Shown here one piece after another: positions 61,056-64,000 of a stretch of 64,000 nucleotides of DNA. The notes beneath the pieces are model-generated. The model was given only the letters and a program-made list of their open reading frames with translations, did not search any database and was not told the origin of the DNA. Source of the DNA: Natranaerofaba carboxydovora (GTDB lineage: Bacteria; Bacillota; Natranaerobiia; Natranaerobiales; Natranaerofabaceae). The stretch spans positions 374,501-438,500 of the forward strand of contig NZ_CP054394.1 of NCBI RefSeq assembly GCF_022539405.1. Reading direction: 5' to 3'. How positions within the stretch are numbered: the first letter of the stretch is position 1; every line of letters starts with the position of its first letter. A program made the position numbers and the translations under genes.

Positions 61056-62147
61056 ATGAATTTGAAAATACCAGTTTTTCTATTATTAATAGTATTTTTA
61101 ACAATTGTTTTTGTGGGGTGTGGTGATGAAAGTGGTGGTTATGAAGAAGTAACAAGGTCTAGCTTTAGCTATCTAGATACTGAAATACAAATTATGGTAC
61201 ACGCTAGAGATACTGAAAAAGGGGAAAACGCCATCGACAATGCATTTGAAGAGATTGAAAGACTTGAAAGTATTCTAGCAAGACATCAAGCAGATAGTGA
61301 TGTTAATAGAATTAACGAAAATGCTGGTGTGGAAGAAGTAGAGGTAAATCCAGAAACAATGGAACTCATCGAAAAAGCTGTTGACTGGGGAGAACTTACT
61401 GACGGCCATTTTGATGTTACAGTAGCTCCTTTATTGAATCGTTGGGGTTTTGGGGAAGATAGGTTGTACGAATTGATTGGCAGAGAAGATGAGGAAGGTG
61501 AACCTGAAGTTGACTTTGAAATCCCAGCTGAGGAAGAAATAGAGGAACTTCTAGAGTATGTGGACTATCAGCAAATTGAAATTAATGAAGATGAAAATAC
61601 AGTGTTTCTTCCTGAAGAAAATATGCAAATAGAAATGGCAGGTATTGCCAAAGGATATATTTTAGAAGGGGCTTTAGAAGTCTTAATTGAAGAAGGGATA
61701 GAATATGGTTTTGTAAGAGCTGGTGGGGATATAACGACAATTGGTGGAAAACCTGATAACGAACCTTGGGTAATAGGAATTAGAAACCCTAGAGAACAGG
61801 GGCATTATGCAAGCTATTATTTGGAAGATAACTCAATTGGTACTGCAGGTGATTATGTTAGGTATTACGAATTAGACGGCGAAAGATATTCTCATATTGT
61901 TGATCCTATTGAAGGTCGTCCGGCTAGAGGAGTAGTAAGCGCTACTGTGGATGCACCTACTGCAATGGAAATAGACGTAATATCAACAACATCGTTTGTG
62001 ATGGGGGTAGAAAAAGGACTGGAGTTCATAGAAAGTCTTGATGATGTTGAGGGCGCTCTTGTTGACGAGGAAGGAACAGTACACTTTTCTTCAGGATTTG
62101 AAGAAAACATGGGAGATGGTCCAGAGCAAGGAGCTAAAATATTTTAA
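61056..62147 (+). CDS. apbE: FAD:protein FMN transferase (lipoprotein)
   Basis: 363 residues. Signal peptide with lipobox VFVGC (Cys 22). ApbE marks: LDTEIQIMVHA, SILARHQADSDVNRINENAG, GHFDVTVAPLLNRWGFGE, EMAGIAKGYILE (flavin site), RAGGDITTIGGKP and SHIVDPIEGRPARG, plus a metal-binding D-A-P-T-A. Transfers FMN from FAD to threonines of S-G-A-T motifs, here those in RnfD and RnfG. Acidic insert about 150-165. Confidence 0.95.
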   Translation: MNLKIPVFLLLIVFLTIVFVGCGDESGGYEEVTRSSFSYLDTEIQIMVHARDTEKGENAIDNAFEEIERLESILARHQADSDVNRINENAGVEEVEVNPETMELIEKAVDWGELTDGHFDVTVAPLLNRWGFGEDRLYELIGREDEEGEPEVDFEIPAEEEIEELLEYVDYQQIEINEDENTVFLPEENMQIEMAGIAKGYILEGALEVLIEEGIEYGFVRAGGDITTIGGKPDNEPWVIGIRNPREQGHYASYYLEDNSIGTAGDYVRYYELDGERYSHIVDPIEGRPARGVVSATVDAPTAMEIDVISTTSFVMGVEKGLEFIESLDDVEGALVDEEGTVHFSSGFEENMGDGPEQGAKIF

Positions 62148-62174
62148 AGCTTGGAAAGGGTGTAACTATTTAAT

Positions 62175-62732
62175 ATGGGACAGCAAGGAAATATGGCAAG
62201 CAAAGGACCTTATAAAACGGTTTATATTGCTTTACTTGTAACATTTGCATTAGTATTACACTTAATAGAGCAGGCTCTTCCATCACCTTTTGTATTACCT
62301 GGAGCCAAATTAGGGTTAGCCAACATTATAACCCTGTTGGCTCTAATTATTTTTGGTTTCAAAGATGGCTTAATGGTGGCAATACTGAGGACATTTTTGG
62401 GTTCGTTGCTAGCAGGTACTATTTTTGGTTTTCCTTTTTATTTGAGTTTTACCGGAGCCGTTGTAAGTACATTAGTGATGCAATTTGGTATTTTTCTTAA
62501 AAATAAAGGCTTAATTAGCTTAATTGGTGTGAGTTTACTTGGGGCTTCAAGTCATAATATAGCTCAGTTAGTAGTAGCAAGTATTATCATGAATCAGTTT
62601 GGAATATTTTTTGTATATTTACCTTACTTATTAGCTGTTGCAATACCAACCGGGTTTTTTACAGGTCTTGCAACAATATTTTTAGAAAGGATTGTTAGAA
62701 ATAATCTTAGCAAAGTAGTAGGTTCTAGTTAG
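62175..62732 (+). CDS. Gx transporter family / heptaprenyl diphosphate synthase component I-like membrane protein
   Basis: 185 residues, about five to six helices. ALPSPFVLPGAKLGLANIIT and LRTFLGSLLAGTIFGFPFYL, followed by SFTGAVVSTLVM, are the family's motifs; the fold is that of ECF transporter S components. Often annotated as heptaprenyl diphosphate synthase component I, although it is clearly a membrane protein. It usually follows apbE or a NusG-like gene in Rnf-bearing anaerobes. Start uncertain; ATG 62193 is an alternative. Confidence 0.8.
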   Translation: MGQQGNMASKGPYKTVYIALLVTFALVLHLIEQALPSPFVLPGAKLGLANIITLLALIIFGFKDGLMVAILRTFLGSLLAGTIFGFPFYLSFTGAVVSTLVMQFGIFLKNKGLISLIGVSLLGASSHNIAQLVVASIIMNQFGIFFVYLPYLLAVAIPTGFFTGLATIFLERIVRNNLSKVVGSS

Positions 62733-62743
62733 GAGTGTCAGCA

Positions 62744-62992
62744 TTGAAAGGTAAATATAATCTTTTATTTTTAATAGTTGTTTTAGCAGTTGGAGCATTG
62801 CTTGGGAATTTGCTTGGAACACTATTAAGTGACCAAATTCCAATTATGTCTATATCACAATCATTAGGCATTGATCCTCCAATGCACTTAGATTTAAGCT
62901 TTTTCGAACTAAAGCTAGGATTTATGTTTAATATTAACCTGGCCGGTTTATTGGGGTTAATAATATCACTCTGGATATTTAGTAGATTTTAA
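62744..62992 (+). CDS. DUF4321 family small membrane protein
   Basis: 82 residues; TTG start after AGGAGTG rather than GTG 62735. Two helices flank a short loop (DQIPIMSISQSLGIDPP and LDLSFFELKLGFMF). DUF4321 proteins regularly precede maf in Clostridia; function unknown. Confidence 0.75.
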   Translation: MKGKYNLLFLIVVLAVGALLGNLLGTLLSDQIPIMSISQSLGIDPPMHLDLSFFELKLGFMFNINLAGLLGLIISLWIFSRF

Positions 62993-63010
62993 ATACTTGG
63001 AGGTAATAAT

Positions 63011-63631
63011 GTGGGGAAAAATATAGTTCTAGCTTCTGCTTCTCCAAGAAGATACGAACTTCTTAAACAGTTAAAATTGGATTTTGAAGTAATCCCTAGC
63101 AGTTTTGTTGAAGAATTTGATGAAAATTTTACACCTAGCGAACTAGCTATAGAATTTGCTAAGAACAAAGCGTTAGAAGTATCTAACAGACTAGACAAAA
63201 AAAATAAAATTAAAGACGGTATTGTTATTGGGGCAGATACAGTTGTTGTTCTAGACGAAGAAATTTTAGGAAAGCCGGACAACAAAAAAGAAGCAAAACA
63301 AATGCTGCAAAATTTAAATGGGAATAAACATGAAGTTATAACAGGGCTGAGCTTAGTTAGTGTGTACAATGATGAAGTTATTACAGACTATTGTGAAACA
63401 ACGGTATGGTTTAGAGATTTGACAGAAAACGAAATTGAGAGGTACTTATCAAGAGAGGAATGGTCAGATAAGGCAGGAGCATATGGTATTCAAGGTTTTG
63501 GAGCTTTATTGGTTAAAAAAATACATGGTTGTTATTTCAATGTAGTTGGTCTTCCTTTGTCCAAATTAGCTAAAAGTCTTGAACACTTTGATATTAAAAT
63601 TAAGGGGTTCGATTTTAAAGTTGAAATTTGA
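63011..63631 (+). CDS. maf: Maf family nucleotide pyrophosphatase
   Basis: 206 residues; GTG start seven bases after GGAGG. LASASPRRYELLKQL, VIGADTVVVLDEEILGKPDN, ALEVSNRL, and WSDKAGAYGIQGFGALLVK are the family's motifs. Dephosphorylates dTTP, UTP and related or modified nucleotides; historically linked to septum formation, and its mreB neighbours would be expected just beyond the window. Confidence 0.95.
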   Translation: MGKNIVLASASPRRYELLKQLKLDFEVIPSSFVEEFDENFTPSELAIEFAKNKALEVSNRLDKKNKIKDGIVIGADTVVVLDEEILGKPDNKKEAKQMLQNLNGNKHEVITGLSLVSVYNDEVITDYCETTVWFRDLTENEIERYLSREEWSDKAGAYGIQGFGALLVKKIHGCYFNVVGLPLSKLAKSLEHFDIKIKGFDFKVEI

Positions 63632-63665
63632 AAATCACAAGCTAAATCACAAAAAATTCACATGG

Positions 63666-63763
63666 TGAATAACAAATTTTTCACATTAAAAAAATTGCAG
63701 TTCTCTCTAGTAAAAATGAGAGAACTGCAATTATCTTTAAGGCACATAAATCGGATAATGTGT
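63666..63763 (-). repeat. dispersed intergenic repeat, family 1, copy D, with terminator hairpin
   Basis: On the minus strand ATTATCCGATTTATGTGCCT then TAA, hairpin TTGCAGTTCTC / GAGAACTGCAA (63695-63730), T-run and AATGTGAAAAATTTGTTATT. Nearly the same as copy C. It lies between maf and the converging end of a minus-strand gene and can terminate both. Confidence 0.7.
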
Positions 63764-63790
63764 ATCAACCTTGTTTAAAACTCCATTTAC

Positions 63791-64000
63791 TTAATAGCTT
63801 TTGGGGATATCATTAGTCCCTCTTTTTTCTATTACAAAATCAGAAATTACTGGGTATTCTTCTGCTAAACTATTCTTTTTATCTTCTGCTTTTTCTTTAC
63901 TATTGAAATAATCTACTTCTATTAAAAATTCTTCATCTTCATCTTTTAACATCCTTCTAGTATCGAGTGAAAATAGCTGTTCTTCTAATATTCCAATTTT
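63791..64000 (-). CDS. C-terminal end of an unidentified protein (partial)
   Basis: 69 codons from the window edge to TAA. It reads LEEQLFSLDTRRMLKDEDEE, FLIEVDYFNSKEKAEDKKNS and ends VIEKRGTNDIPKSY. Very acidic, with no family motif that I recognise. Coding is supported by the open frame, composition and the terminator hairpin that follows. Confidence 0.6.
   Translation of the reverse strand, partial: KIGILEEQLFSLDTRRMLKDEDEEFLIEVDYFNSKEKAEDKKNSLAEEYPVISDFVIEKRGTNDIPKSY

Overview
The window is low-GC DNA from an endospore-forming, anaerobic Firmicute. Many proteins are unusually acidic, and the energy metabolism looks sodium-based: an Rnf complex and an Mrp-type antiporter lie close together. 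Spore genes (two CotF-like coat proteins, GerM, LonB), a T-box leader, a tripartite tricarboxylate transporter and one in-frame UGA selenoprotein candidate fit a halophilic or alkaliphilic anaerobe of the Natranaerobius type. The genus is inferred from gene content; there is no rRNA gene to test it.

Layout. 1-7.1 kb: the end of a LuxR-type regulator, two divergent ABC-type substrate-binding proteins around a palindrome, then an apparent operon of secreted binding protein, GNAT, a sensor-MFS fusion and an alanine-racemase-like enzyme. 7.1-13.5 kb: a previously uncalled selenoprotein (minus strand), a cyclic-2,3-diphosphoglycerate-synthetase-like GTPase, a small membrane protein, pfkA, an aminotransferase and a YVTN-propeller lipoprotein. 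13.6-16.3 kb: tRNA-Arg, then decayed accessory DNA (MNT/HEPN toxin-antitoxin remnants, a HEPN-like gene, the 3' end of a type IIG-like methylase). 16.4-22.4 kb: nitroreductase-like protein, coat proteins, thpR, tctABC, DUF441. 22.4-29.5 kb: an unknown zinc-ribbon protein and the murI-gerM-rph-rdgB-yfcE cluster known from Bacillus (racE-gerM-rph-ysnA-ysnB), here interrupted by a glutamate-mutase-E-like gene and a P-loop gene. 29.5-30.3 kb: seven tRNA genes from one strong promoter.

30.5-40.7 kb: tig-clpP-clpX-lonB-lonA-ysxC-dinG, a protein quality-control block. 40.7-43.9 kb: accessory genes (higBA, truncated VanZ, a frameshifted gene, rubrerythrin-like protein) among dispersed repeats. 43.9-48.5 kb: T-box, valS, folC. 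48.7-54.0 kb: rnfCDGEAB. 54.0-61.0 kb: moaC and a nine-gene Mrp-type operon with a split MrpA. 61.0-63.6 kb: apbE, a Gx transporter, DUF4321 and maf. The last bases hold the end of a minus-strand gene.

Rnf would couple ferredoxin oxidation to Na+ (or H+) export, Mrp would exchange Na+ for H+, and ApbE would attach FMN to RnfD and RnfG, so 48-62 kb reads as one bioenergetic neighbourhood. The items most worth following up are the selenoprotein with its SECIS-like hairpin, the GlmE homologue lacking two of the three substrate-clamping arginines, the sensor-MFS-racemase operon, the RnfG with two FMN-binding domains, the antiporter subunit with a 25-residue repeat, and two families of small intergenic repeats.
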